Below are positions 24,207 through 32,981 of a DNA stretch of 36,658 nucleotides, one piece after another (the stretch's first letter is position 1; each line of letters begins with the position of its first letter). Origin of the DNA: Acidimicrobiaceae bacterium. Its GTDB lineage: Bacteria > Actinomycetota > Acidimicrobiia > Acidimicrobiales > Ilumatobacteraceae. A program made the translations under genes and the position numbers. The notes below the pieces were generated by a model, which was not told where the DNA came from, ran no database searches, and saw only the letters and a program-made list of their open reading frames with translations. Location: contig CANNMD010000007.1 in assembly GCA_947505655.1 (NCBI GenBank), forward strand, positions 1 through 36,658, written 5' to 3'.

Positions 24207-25054
24207 GAATCACACGAGTAACTGCAGACCTCGGAGCCGACATCACCGACGTCGATGTCTCGCTCGCCAACGACTCAATCATCGAGGCCATTCGCTCCGC
24301 AGTGATTGAGCACTCGGTGGTGATGATCCGCGATCAGCATCAGCTCGGTCTCGATGGCCTCGAGGCGTTCACCCAACGCCTTGGCACTCCAATCGACACG
24401 CCCTACGTGCAGCCGATGGCCGATCGACCCAATGTGGTTCGCGTGGTCAAAGAGGCGGGCGAGCGTGCGCTCAACTTCGGCGGCGGCTGGCACACCGATC
24501 TCAGCTATCTGGCCGCGCCGCCAAGCTTTACCTTGCTGTATGCCACCGATGTGCCTCCCTACGGCGGCGACACGGTGTGGTCGAACCAAGTGCGTGCCTT
24601 TCAAACACTGTCGGCCGGCATGCAAAAGACCTTGCTCGGAATGCGTGCAGTGCACTCCGCTGGCCGCCCGTATGGCACCGGTGGTGTCTACGACATCACC
24701 CAGCGCGGACGCACGATGACCATCCTGCCGAGTCCCGATGCGTATGCCGAACAAGAGCATCCGGTGGTCACGGCTCATCCGGTCACTGGCTTACCGGTGT
24801 TGTTCTTGAACAGCGGCTATGTCACTCGGTTCGCCGATTGGGCCGCGCACGAGTCGCAGCCGTTGCTCACGTATCTCTACATGCAGAGCCAGCGCGAATC
24901 GAATGTGTGTCGCATGCGTTGGACCAATGGCACGTTGGCCATTTGGGACAACCGAGCCACGCAGCACAACGCCATCGACGACTACGCCGGATTCCGTCGC
25001 GAGTTGTATCGCACCACCGTTGGCGGCGACGAGCCGATCGCGTATCGGGGTTAG
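24203..25054 (+). CDS. TauD/TfdA-family Fe(II)/2-oxoglutarate-dependent dioxygenase
   Basis: 283 aa, normal for the family. The iron facial triad is visible: His97-x-Asp99 (WHTDLS) and distal His255 (RATQHNA), followed by Arg in RRELYRTT for 2-oxoglutarate. FRLG-like and PPYGGDTVW blocks match taurine dioxygenase and alkylsulfatase (AtsK-type) relatives. Such enzymes hydroxylate a carbon next to a sulfonate, sulfate ester, ether or carboxylate, releasing the leaving group; which applies here is not shown. ATG at 24203 overlaps the SDR stop (ATGA). It converges on the LLM gene with 7 bases between stops. An SDR partner could oxidise the released alcohol. Confidence 0.88.
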   Translation: MRITRVTADLGADITDVDVSLANDSIIEAIRSAVIEHSVVMIRDQHQLGLDGLEAFTQRLGTPIDTPYVQPMADRPNVVRVVKEAGERALNFGGGWHTDLSYLAAPPSFTLLYATDVPPYGGDTVWSNQVRAFQTLSAGMQKTLLGMRAVHSAGRPYGTGGVYDITQRGRTMTILPSPDAYAEQEHPVVTAHPVTGLPVLFLNSGYVTRFADWAAHESQPLLTYLYMQSQRESNVCRMRWTNGTLAIWDNRATQHNAIDDYAGFRRELYRTTVGGDEPIAYRG

Positions 25055-25061
25055 CCCAAGC

Positions 25062-25937
25062 TCAGGCGTCGACAACCGCGGTGATCAGATCGAGCATCGC
25101 AGGGTCGGCGGATGCCGGCACCAAGATCAGTTCGTCGCAGCCGATGGCGGCCATTGCGTCGATGGTGTCGCGTAGGCGTTGCTCGGAATGCATGGTCAAC
25201 GAGTCGGCCACCATGCGAGCAATGTTGCTGCCGAACACGTCGAGGTATTGCAACGCAAAGTTCTTGAGTGTCTGTTCGGCTTCGTCGCCGAGCGACACGA
25301 ATACTCCGGTGGTGAGGCGAGGCCGATCGGTGCGGCCAGCATCGAGCCACGCCTGCTCGGCTATGCGGAACTGACGCGACGACTCGTCGGCATCGCCGCC
25401 GAGGGAGAACCCGCTGATTCCGTCGGCCCACTGTGCCGCGCGCTTCAACGATTTGGGACCCATGCCGCTGCACAGAATTGGTGGTCCGCCCGCTTGCACC
25501 GGGGTGGGCCCGATGGGGTTACCGTCGGATGCGACGCCGCCCGCCCACAAGCGACGCAGTTCGGCCACGGCCGAGTCGAGCCGGCTGTGGCGTCGATCGA
25601 ATGGCGCTCCGAGTGCGTCGTAATCTTGCTGGCGCCCGCCAACGCCGACGGCAATGTCGACTCGACCGTCAGACAACACGTCGATGGTGGCTAACTGCTT
25701 GGCCAACATTGCGGGAGCGTGCCACGGCGCGACTGCGAGGTTGAAGAACACACGCACCCGCTCGGTGAGCATGGCTGCGGCGGTGCACAGCGTGATGCCC
25801 TCGAGGTTATGGAACGTGATTCGCTCGCCAGCCGAGATCGATGAGTACGGGCCGTCGTCGATGCCCTTGCACCATGCGGTAACCGTGTCGCGGTTGAGCC
25901 CGCGTGCCATCTGGGGGAGTGCTACGCCGATGTCCAT
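25062..25937 (-). CDS. LLM-class F420-dependent oxidoreductase (luciferase-like), second
   Basis: 291 aa. MDIGVALPQMARGL, VRVFFNLAVAPWHAPAMLAKQLATIDVLSDGRVDIAVGVGGRQQDY and GPPILCSGMGPKSLKRAAQWADG are diagnostic of the LLM fold. Cofactor (F420 or FMN) and substrate are not visible. ATG 25937 begins the fold directly with an AGGGG just upstream; the reading up to 26033 adds unrelated residues. It is the last gene of the cupin-TetR-FGE-LLM run, 68 bases after the FGE stop. It is only distantly like the LLM protein at 11358-12269. Confidence 0.84.
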   Translation of the reverse strand: MDIGVALPQMARGLNRDTVTAWCKGIDDGPYSSISAGERITFHNLEGITLCTAAAMLTERVRVFFNLAVAPWHAPAMLAKQLATIDVLSDGRVDIAVGVGGRQQDYDALGAPFDRRHSRLDSAVAELRRLWAGGVASDGNPIGPTPVQAGGPPILCSGMGPKSLKRAAQWADGISGFSLGGDADESSRQFRIAEQAWLDAGRTDRPRLTTGVFVSLGDEAEQTLKNFALQYLDVFGSNIARMVADSLTMHSEQRLRDTIDAMAAIGCDELILVPASADPAMLDLITAVVDA

Positions 25938-26005
25938 GACCCCTGACTCTATGATCTTCCAGTGGCATACCAGCGATTCGAATCGTCGTCGTACGAGTTG
26001 CCGAT

Positions 26006-26833
26006 TCACGACACGGCCGCGCTGCGTGCGCATCGAAACCCGGTGTGGCAGGCGGGTTCAGATCGTGGTTGTGCGTGTCGTGCTGCTGGTCGATACCGAG
26101 CGCAGTAGTTGGCGGCGCACAGAAATGATCCGCCCTTGGTGGTTGCCGAATCGGTAGATGTTGTCGAGCAACACGGCGAAGCGGCGGACGTTGAATCGTG
26201 ACGCTCGGCCCATGTGTCGCTGGTCCATTCCCACACGTTGCCCAGCATGTCGAACAGTCCGCGGCTGTTGGCCGCAAAGCTGCCGACAGGCATGGTCGAT
26301 GGCTGGCTCCTGCGAATGTGCTTCCACGGAAACTCGCCCAACCACACGTTGGCTAACAGCATGCCGTCGGCTGCGAGCGGCCATGTGGCCGGTAGCTGAG
26401 TGCCATCGTTGGCTGCCCACTCCCACTCGACCTCGGTGGGTAGGCGACGGCCAGCCCAACGTGAATACGCAATGGCATCGCGCTGCGACACCTGCACCAC
26501 CGGGTGATCGTGATGCTCGGCCGTGAGTTCGTCGGTGCCGCGCGGTCGTCGCCAAGAGGCCGCAGGTTCGTGCCGCCACCACAAAGAAGGCTGGCTCAGA
26601 TCGACCGCGGCGCTGGCCGGCACAAAGACGTTGCCGCCGTGCTGCTCGCCATCGGTGATGTAGCCGGTGGCAGTCACAAACTCAGCGAATTGTGCGTTTG
26701 TCACTGGGTGCTGATCGATGAAGAAGCCGTCGACGTTCGCCGTGCGCGACGGCCGCTCTTCGGGATAGTGATGATCGTCGCCAATGGTGGCGAGGCCCGA
26801 CGGAACCCACAGCTCGGGTGCCGCCAGGGTCAT
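26006..26833 (-). CDS. Formylglycine-generating enzyme (FGE/SUMF1 family)
   Basis: 275 aa. The active-site pair Cys239 and Cys244 stands in GGSFLCAANYCARYR, the same spacing as the two catalytic cysteines of human FGE (336/341), followed by GFRCAR. Earlier markers are FFIDQHPVTNAQFAEFV, RRLPTEVEWEWAA and GNVWEWTSDTW. With both Cys intact it is likely a genuine FGE, a copper enzyme that converts the Cys of a CxPxR motif in type I sulfatases to formylglycine, rather than an EgtB-like relative. No sulfatase gene is in the window. ATG 26833 overlaps the TetR stop (ATGA). Its operon partners are the cupin, TetR and LLM genes. Confidence 0.87.
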   Translation of the reverse strand: MTLAAPELWVPSGLATIGDDHHYPEERPSRTANVDGFFIDQHPVTNAQFAEFVTATGYITDGEQHGGNVFVPASAAVDLSQPSLWWRHEPAASWRRPRGTDELTAEHHDHPVVQVSQRDAIAYSRWAGRRLPTEVEWEWAANDGTQLPATWPLAADGMLLANVWLGEFPWKHIRRSQPSTMPVGSFAANSRGLFDMLGNVWEWTSDTWAERHDSTSAASPCCSTTSTDSATTKGGSFLCAANYCARYRPAARHAQPRSEPACHTGFRCARSAAVS

Positions 26834-27462
26834 TGCTTGAGCAGTGTGGACGGCGCTTTGAGTGCGCCAACGCTCATGTCGATCAAGTTCACGATGAACT
26901 GCTCAGTAGACACGGGCAGCGGCTTCGCCAGGTCGATCTGACGAGCGCGCAGCGCCAAGGCATCGGAGACCAACATCAAGAATGTGGTCACGCGCTCGTG
27001 GCGCAGTTCGGCAGGGAGTTCGCCAAGTGCACCGGTGAGCATAAAGAACGCTGCTTGCGCCTGCGTCGGGGTGTTGGGCGTGGCGAGTTCCCATGCATCG
27101 AACAGGTCTGACAGTTGGGCGACGATGCGCAAGAACTCGCGGCCATCGCTGGTGTCGAGTTTGCGGGCGAACGGCAGCACCACTGCGCGGGTGATGGCTG
27201 CGACATCGTCGGTGATCCCAAGCGTTCGAATCTCGGCGAGCATCTGAGCGCGTTCGGACTCGATGCTTTCGTTGTGGAGTTCGATGATCGCCTGCAGAAG
27301 CCCGTCGCGTCCACCGAAGTGATAGTGCAGAGCAGACGAGTTCTTCTGGCCGGCCTGATCGACCACGAGGCGCAGCGGCACGCGGAACACACCTTGTTCG
27401 GCGAACAAGCGCTGCCCGTGCAGGATCAGCTTGTCTCGCGTGTCGTTGGCCGTTCGGGTCAC
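26830..27462 (-). CDS. TetR-family transcriptional regulator, second
   Basis: 210 aa. HTH domain in residues 8-55 (DKLILHGQRLFAEQG, LRLVVDQAGQKNSSALHYHFGGRDGLLQAII). The recognition-helix region SSALHYHFG differs from the TetR at 13290-13931 (SPATFYQYF), so the two should read different operators. The effector domain is uncharacterised. GTG start at 27462, 9 bases after the cupin stop, and a 4-base overlap with the FGE start. It probably controls its own operon; the inverted repeat at 27950-27979 is one place it might bind. Confidence 0.87.
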   Translation of the reverse strand: MTRTANDTRDKLILHGQRLFAEQGVFRVPLRLVVDQAGQKNSSALHYHFGGRDGLLQAIIELHNESIESERAQMLAEIRTLGITDDVAAITRAVVLPFARKLDTSDGREFLRIVAQLSDLFDAWELATPNTPTQAQAAFFMLTGALGELPAELRHERVTTFLMLVSDALALRARQIDLAKPLPVSTEQFIVNLIDMSVGALKAPSTLLKQ

Positions 27463-27471
27463 GCTGTCACC

Positions 27472-27951
27472 CTACGCGCCGTTGAACGACGGAGCCGTCT
27501 TGCCCTGCATCTCGCACAGCATTCGATAGGCGGCCGCAATGCTGCCGGCGTCGGTGATCGACACGATGTTGTCGTCGTCATCGAGGTTGAGGTTGGCGCC
27601 GTTCATCACGAAGAAGACCTCGGTGGTCTCGGTGTTGTCGGCCGGCACCACAAGGGTGTGCATCGAGCCGGCTGGCTCGTGCACAAAGCTGCCGGCTTCG
27701 TAGCGCACGCCGTACTCGCTGTACATCCAGCATCCAGCAGTGGTCCACGCGAACACCGGGCCGGTGTGCAGGTGGCGCTGTGCGGCCATACCTGGCTCGA
27801 ATCGATTGGCGATGACCCAGATACCTGCAGCGATATCGACGTGAACAAGACGAAGCTCGCCTCCGGGTATGGAAACCCAGGGCGAGCTTGTCTCATTCAA
27901 GTGGCTGATCGCGAGGCCCAGATGCCCCGGACCGAGATTGGCGTTTGACAT
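27472..27951 (-). CDS. Cupin-domain protein, 2,4'-dihydroxyacetophenone dioxygenase-like
   Basis: 159 aa single cupin. Metal-type residues are visible: His60 and His62 in RHLHTGP, and His98 in GSMHTL, with Glu85 in RYEAGSF between. The block FAWTTAGCWMYSEYGVRYEAGSFVHEPAGSMHTL resembles cupins annotated as ChrR-like or 2,4'-dihydroxyacetophenone dioxygenases. An oxygenase or a metabolite-sensing role are both possible; I cannot choose. ATG 27951 has GAAAGG upstream on the minus strand with good spacing. It heads the cupin-TetR-FGE-LLM run and follows the acidic membrane protein gene by 35 bases. Confidence 0.8.
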   Translation of the reverse strand: MSNANLGPGHLGLAISHLNETSSPWVSIPGGELRLVHVDIAAGIWVIANRFEPGMAAQRHLHTGPVFAWTTAGCWMYSEYGVRYEAGSFVHEPAGSMHTLVVPADNTETTEVFFVMNGANLNLDDDDNIVSITDAGSIAAAYRMLCEMQGKTAPSFNGA

Positions 27952-27979
27952 GACGGACCTTTCAAAGAGTGACCGTCAT
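27950..27979. promoter_or_regulatory. Inverted repeat spanning the cupin start
   Basis: ATGACGG (27950-27956) and CCGTCAT (27973-27979) form perfect 7-base arms separated by 16 bases. One arm runs into the cupin start codon, and the loop contains its ribosome site (GAAAGG on the minus strand). It could be a TetR operator or an RNA hairpin limiting cupin translation. Confidence 0.35.
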
Positions 27980-27986
27980 TATTGTG

Positions 27987-28931
27987 TCATCCGTTGCTGT
28001 CGGTGCTCGTGCCGTTCTTGTTCTTGTTGCTGTTTGAGCCGCCTTTGTTTGAGCCGCTTTCGTCGACGATGCTTGTCGATGGGACGGTGACCTGGCCGGG
28101 GACCGTGACTTGAGCAACGGTGCTCTCGGTCGAATCGTCGGAATCGTCGTCGTCGCTTGAGTCGTCGATGCTGCTCGAGGTGACTGAGTCGTCTGAGCCG
28201 TGGCCGCCGATGATGCCGCCATTGTCGTCGCCGTCATCGCTTGAGTCGTCGCCAACACCGTTGCTCGAGTCATCGTCGACCGAAGCACAGAAGTCGGTGA
28301 CGGTCATGCCCGCTGCTGCAGCGACATCGTCGAGGCTCTGCGAAGGAGTGGCTGAATCATCGGTTGATGAGGTGGTTGAATCATCGGTTGATGAGGTGGT
28401 GCCGAGGTCCTCACAGAGATCGTGGTTCACCTTGCTGACGCGGCTGGCGCTGTCGCCGCCGTTGTCGTCGAACGAGTTGTCGGTGGAGTTGTCGTCGGCC
28501 GAGTTGTCAGTGGCGGTGTCGTCACTGGCGAGTGCCGAGTTGTCGTCGGCGCTCTTTTCGGGGTTCGAGATCTCGATGCCGATGTGCGACACGGCCCGAG
28601 ACACGGCTGATTGAGCTGAGTCGGGCAACACGCCACCGGCGGCTGCGGCGGTGGCCGAGAAAAGGACAACACCGGAAATGATGGCGGCCTTGGTGGCGGC
28701 CTTGGAAGTGGCGAAACGCTGACGCATGGAATTGCTCCTGAAAGAGATGACGTTGGATGGAACTGGGGTCATCGCTTGCTGCATCGCCAAAACGATGCTG
28801 CCCTCGGCAGCGAGTTCCTCTGTGGTTGCGTCGGCCCGTGCGGCGTTGAAAAGATCGATCAGGTGTTGATCGATTGGATCGTTGCTGTCTGTGAGGTCGA
28901 ACACGTTGAAGAGATCGTCTGAGCCGTCCAT
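27987..28931 (-). CDS. Membrane protein with Asp/Ser-rich tail, probable anti-sigma partner
   Basis: 314 aa. Residues 1-80 are soluble and helical; 82-103 (AAIISGVVLFSATAAAAGGVLP) form one transmembrane segment. The remainder is low-complexity and very acidic, with many Asp, Ser, Asn and Thr, two isolated Cys (in DLCEDL and DFCASV), and a Lys/Asn-rich end. No enzyme domain is seen. It starts 4 bases after the sigma-factor stop, so it is cotranscribed and probably anchors or senses for that sigma factor; this rests on position and topology, as I do not see a zinc anti-sigma HxxxCxxC motif. The acidic tail would face outside and could bind calcium or another cation. Calcium-binding tails of this kind exist but are not proven here. 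Confidence 0.75.
   Translation of the reverse strand: MDGSDDLFNVFDLTDSNDPIDQHLIDLFNAARADATTEELAAEGSIVLAMQQAMTPVPSNVISFRSNSMRQRFATSKAATKAAIISGVVLFSATAAAAGGVLPDSAQSAVSRAVSHIGIEISNPEKSADDNSALASDDTATDNSADDNSTDNSFDDNGGDSASRVSKVNHDLCEDLGTTSSTDDSTTSSTDDSATPSQSLDDVAAAAGMTVTDFCASVDDDSSNGVGDDSSDDGDDNGGIIGGHGSDDSVTSSSIDDSSDDDDSDDSTESTVAQVTVPGQVTVPSTSIVDESGSNKGGSNSNKNKNGTSTDSNG
28353..28400. repeat. 24-bp tandem duplication inside the acidic membrane protein gene
   Basis: Two identical adjacent 24-base units (28353-28376 and 28377-28400) encode the duplicated TTSSTDDS peptide in the acidic tail. It is in frame, so the number of copies can vary without breaking the gene. Confidence 0.8.
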
Positions 28932-28935
28932 CGCG

Positions 28936-29520
28936 TTACAACAATCTTTCGGAATATCTCTCCGCTAGCCGGCGAGTGGCCCGATGCTGGGTCACTCGAA
29001 CCCAGCCAGCGTCGTGTCCGAGCAGCTCAGCGACCTGATCGACGCTGAGATCGCCCAATGTGCGCAGCAACATAACTTCGGCCTGGTCGTCGGTAAGGGC
29101 GCTGGTAATCAGGTTCACAGCGTCTTGCGCCGACAGTTTGTCGATGGCCACTTGCTCGGTAGAGGCCGAGCTACCGTCGTCGATATCGGCGGTTGGGTCG
29201 GTGCGTCGACGCGTGGCCGTGCGGCGCGCATCGATCATTCGCAAGCGCGCGATGGTGAACAACCACGAGGCGAACTCTGAGGTGTTGCCCTCAAAGGTTG
29301 CGAGGCGTTGAGCCACAGCCAACCATGTTTCGCTGGCGAGATCGTCGGCCAACCGGGGCTCGCGGGCGCGTAGGTAACGCAGCAGTCGTGGTTGATAGGT
29401 GCGAAACAGCGCGCTGAGGCCTGCTGCTTCGCCGCGTTGAGCGGCGCGCAGAGACAACTCATCGGGTGACGCGACGGGATCCGCAGCCACCTCGGGCTCG
29501 ACGCCCGCTGGTCTCCACAC
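28936..29520 (-). CDS. ECF-type RNA polymerase sigma factor
   Basis: 194 aa. Sigma region 2 at about residues 33-100 (LFRTYQPRLLRYLRAREPRLADDLASETWLAV, FASWLFTIARLRMIDARRT) and region 4 at about 130-185 (LTDDQAEVMLLRTLGDLSVDQVAELLGHDAGWVRVTQHRATRRLAERY). No region 3, as expected for an ECF factor. It follows the usual sigma/anti-sigma arrangement with the membrane protein gene 4 bases downstream. The start is GTG at 29520; a later start within the first 20 residues is possible because this stretch is not conserved in the family. Three 11-bp direct repeats lie 60-92 bases upstream. Confidence 0.87.
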   Translation of the reverse strand: MWRPAGVEPEVAADPVASPDELSLRAAQRGEAAGLSALFRTYQPRLLRYLRAREPRLADDLASETWLAVAQRLATFEGNTSEFASWLFTIARLRMIDARRTATRRRTDPTADIDDGSSASTEQVAIDKLSAQDAVNLITSALTDDQAEVMLLRTLGDLSVDQVAELLGHDAGWVRVTQHRATRRLAERYSERLL

Positions 29521-29579
29521 TGAAGTACTGATTCGGCGAGGTTACCCCTAGGTGGCGGCTCGGTGGTGCTGGCTTGAGG

Positions 29580-29612
29580 CCCTCTTGACGCCCTCTTGAC
29601 GCCCTCTTGACG
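29580..29612. repeat. Three perfect 11-bp direct repeats upstream of the ECF sigma gene
   Basis: CCCTCTTGACG occurs three times head to tail (29580-29590, 29591-29601, 29602-29612). A related but inverted TCTTGAGGG follows at 29617-29625, and GCTTGAGGC precedes. It lies between the thiolase stop (29626) and the sigma-factor start (29520). A period near one helical turn suits cooperative protein binding; a slippage remnant is the alternative. Confidence 0.7.
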
Positions 29613-29625
29613 AAGGTCTTGAGGG

Positions 29626-30873
<1,248 letters not shown>

Positions 30874-30964
30874 TCACGTTAGCGGTTGCAGCCAGCTAAC
30901 TCACGATGTTGCGCACCGCAGGTGAGGTGAGCCGCGCGACCGCCACGCGTGCTCTACTTGCAAC

Positions 30965-31741
30965 ATGGACGCATGGGATCTCAGCCATCAAGTGGCGCTC
31001 GTTACTGGGGCCGGTAGCGAAAGTGGTATCGGCTTTGCGATTGCGCGGTCGCTCATCGACATGGGTGCCCGTGTGGCGATCACCGCGACAACCGAACGAA
31101 TCCACGAACGTGCTCACGAGTTGGGGCCGCGCGCTCACGGATTTGTTATCGACCTCACCCACGCCGAGGCCGTATCGGCATTGGTTGGCACCATCGCCGG
31201 ATGGAGCAGCCGTGTCGACATTGTGGTGAACAACGCAGGAATGTCGTCGATTGCTGCTGGCCCCGACGCCGACCGCCGCCTCGACGCACTGTCGCCTCGC
31301 GAGTGGGACGACACGCTTGCCCGCAATCTCACCACGGCCTTCTTGGTGTGCCGTTCGGTGGTGCCACACATGCGCGCTGCTGGCTATGGGCGCATCGTGA
31401 ACGTTGCATCTACATCGGGGCCTCTCGCCGCGTTTGTCGATGGCAGCGCGTATGCCGCAGCGAAGGCGGGCATGGTTGGCATGAGCCGAGCGCTGGCGCT
31501 TGAGGTTGCCCCCTACAAGATCACGGTCAATGCGGTTGCGCCCGGATGGATCGATACGCCGTCTGTGAGCGACCGCGAGCGTGAGGCCGGCGCCGCATCG
31601 CCGATGCATCGCAGTGGCACGCCTGCCGAGGTGGCCGCTGCGGTCGCCTTTCTTGCGACTCCGGCAGCGTCGTATATCACTGGCACGATGCTGGTTGTCG
31701 ACGGTGGCAATGCAATCGCCGAGGACCACAGCCATGTCTGA
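30965..31741 (+). CDS. Short-chain dehydrogenase/reductase (SDR)
   Basis: 258 aa. TGAGSESGIG is a Gly-rich loop with two extra residues compared with TGxxxGxG. Other markers: NNAG, Ser in NVASTSG, catalytic Tyr163-x3-Lys167 (YAAAK), TGTMLVVDGG. A FabG-like NAD(P)-dependent oxidoreductase of unknown substrate. ATG at 30965 without a clear ribosome site; the transcript may be nearly leaderless. Divergent from the FadA5-like thiolase across a 166-bp region that holds operator site D. It overlaps the next SDR gene by 8 bases, so the two SDRs are translated together. Confidence 0.86.
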   Translation: MDAWDLSHQVALVTGAGSESGIGFAIARSLIDMGARVAITATTERIHERAHELGPRAHGFVIDLTHAEAVSALVGTIAGWSSRVDIVVNNAGMSSIAAGPDADRRLDALSPREWDDTLARNLTTAFLVCRSVVPHMRAAGYGRIVNVASTSGPLAAFVDGSAYAAAKAGMVGMSRALALEVAPYKITVNAVAPGWIDTPSVSDREREAGAASPMHRSGTPAEVAAAVAFLATPAASYITGTMLVVDGGNAIAEDHSHV

Positions 31742-32501
31742 TCGTTCTGTGGTGTTCATCACCGGCGGCGCCGGCGGCATTGGTTTAGCAACGGCGTCGC
31801 GGTTCATCCGCGATGGATGGCGCGCTGCCATCGTCGACATCGATCCGGTCCGTCTGGCTGCTGCTGTTGAAGCGCTCGGCGACTCGGCATTTGCTATTCA
31901 ATGCGACGTCACCAAGCCCGAGGCGTGTCATCAGGCTGCTGCGCAAACACTCAGCATCGCGGGACGAATCGATCACGTCGTTGCGGCGGCCGGACTCTGG
32001 ACCGAAGGCGACATCGACTCGGTCACCGAAGCCGAGTTCGACCGCGTGATGGCAGTGAACGTGAAGGGTGTGTTCTTCACGTGCCAGGCAGTGGTGAAGG
32101 CGCTGCGCGAGTCACGTGGTTCGGCCACGCTGATCAGCAGCGATGCGGGCCTGCAGGCCAACAAGGGAGCCGCGGTCTACTGCGCCTCAAAGGCTGCCGT
32201 TGTGCTGCTGGCAAAGACACTCGCACTCGACCTTGCAGCCGACGGCGTGCGCGTGAATGCCGTGTGCCCAGGCGACGTGATGTCGCCGATGCTGCAGTAC
32301 CAAGCCGACACGTATGGCGGTGGCGACACGCCCGCATATCTCAACACCCTGCTCAGCAAGTATCCGCAAGGCGCATCAGCGCGTTTCACCGAACCGAGTG
32401 AGGTGGCCGAGCTGCTGTGGTTCCTGGCCCAGTCAGCAGCCCGGCCGATTACCGGAGCAGCCCTCAGTATCGACTTCGGACTCAGCTCCGGCGTTCAATA
32501 G
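31734..32501 (+). CDS. Short-chain dehydrogenase/reductase (SDR), NNAG motif altered
   Basis: 255 aa. TGGAGGIG near residues 10-17, Ser in LISSDAG, catalytic Tyr149-x3-Lys153 (YCASK). The structural NNAG motif reads AAAG (HVVAAAGLW), which is uncommon, while the catalytic residues are intact. A substrate loop of about 25 residues (MSPMLQYQADTYGGGDTPAYLN) follows beta-6. The start ATG at 31734 lies inside the upstream SDR (8-base overlap); the reading from 31581 is inside that gene and not SDR-like. Substrate unknown. It ends in a convergent region with the small gene at 32776-32540. Confidence 0.85.
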   Translation: MSDRSVVFITGGAGGIGLATASRFIRDGWRAAIVDIDPVRLAAAVEALGDSAFAIQCDVTKPEACHQAAAQTLSIAGRIDHVVAAAGLWTEGDIDSVTEAEFDRVMAVNVKGVFFTCQAVVKALRESRGSATLISSDAGLQANKGAAVYCASKAAVVLLAKTLALDLAADGVRVNAVCPGDVMSPMLQYQADTYGGGDTPAYLNTLLSKYPQGASARFTEPSEVAELLWFLAQSAARPITGAALSIDFGLSSGVQ

Positions 32502-32521
32502 CGGTCTCACCGCGAACAATC

Positions 32522-32535
32522 GGCACCTTCGTGCC
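32522..32535. terminator. Possible GC-rich hairpin between convergent genes
   Basis: GGCAC-CTTC-GTGCC, a 5-bp stem with a 4-base loop, sits in the 38-base gap between the SDR stop (32501) and the stop of the small minus gene (32540). There is no real T-run, so it is at best a weak two-way terminator. Confidence 0.35.
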
Positions 32536-32539
32536 CTCC

Positions 32540-32776
32540 TTAGGGGTATTCGTTGTCGTCGTCGTAGAGGTCGATTTCGAGTTCAGCTCCGGCTGGATCG
32601 GCGGTCATCAGATCGACGACTTCGATCTCCACTCCGTCCATGTCGGCCCACTCTCGGCTGAGGTCGTTCACCTGCGACACCGCTTCGCAGTACTCGTGGT
32701 GAATGAGGTTTCCGTGACGAACGACGCGTACATCGAACGCAGGGGCACTCTCTCGCTCGGTCCAAAAGTCGGTCAT
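32540..32776 (-). CDS. Small acidic protein of unknown function (78 aa)
   Basis: 78 aa, with a strongly acidic second half (DMDGVEIEVVDLMTADPAGAELEIDLYDDDNEYP). No signal peptide or membrane segment, and I do not recognise the family. The start at ATG 32776 is supported by AGAGGAG spaced 7 bases upstream on the minus strand. The longer in-frame reading to 33049 overlaps the subtilase gene end and is rejected. It lies 205 bases downstream of the subtilase stop on the same strand, and that gap holds no other gene I can support. One Cys and a His-rich patch (VVRHGNLIHHEYC) might bind a ligand, but nothing shows it. Confidence 0.65.
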   Translation of the reverse strand: MTDFWTERESAPAFDVRVVRHGNLIHHEYCEAVSQVNDLSREWADMDGVEIEVVDLMTADPAGAELEIDLYDDDNEYP

Positions 32777-32981
32777 CGCCCGCTCCTCTCTTCCCTCGGG
32801 AGAGCGCAGTCGCTCCCGCGATCTCCTCGGTTCATCCTTACCTAATTGGAGCGTTTCGCAACAGGGCCGAACGTCACAAATCGTGCGTTCGCCGTCGTCG
32901 CCGTCGTCGCCCGAGGCGTGCGTTGTGCCGCATCTCGACATGTTGGGCGTTTGGAACTGCAACCCGTGAAGGTTGAGCGGT

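Noticed and set aside
25662-25680. CGTCAGA half-site inside the LLM gene
   Set aside because: The left arm at the required spacing does not match; coding sequence.
28120-28614. Plus-strand Ser/Glu-rich open frame opposite the acidic membrane protein
   Set aside because: Direct consequence of the repetitive TCG/GAC codons of the minus-strand gene; no start context or domain.
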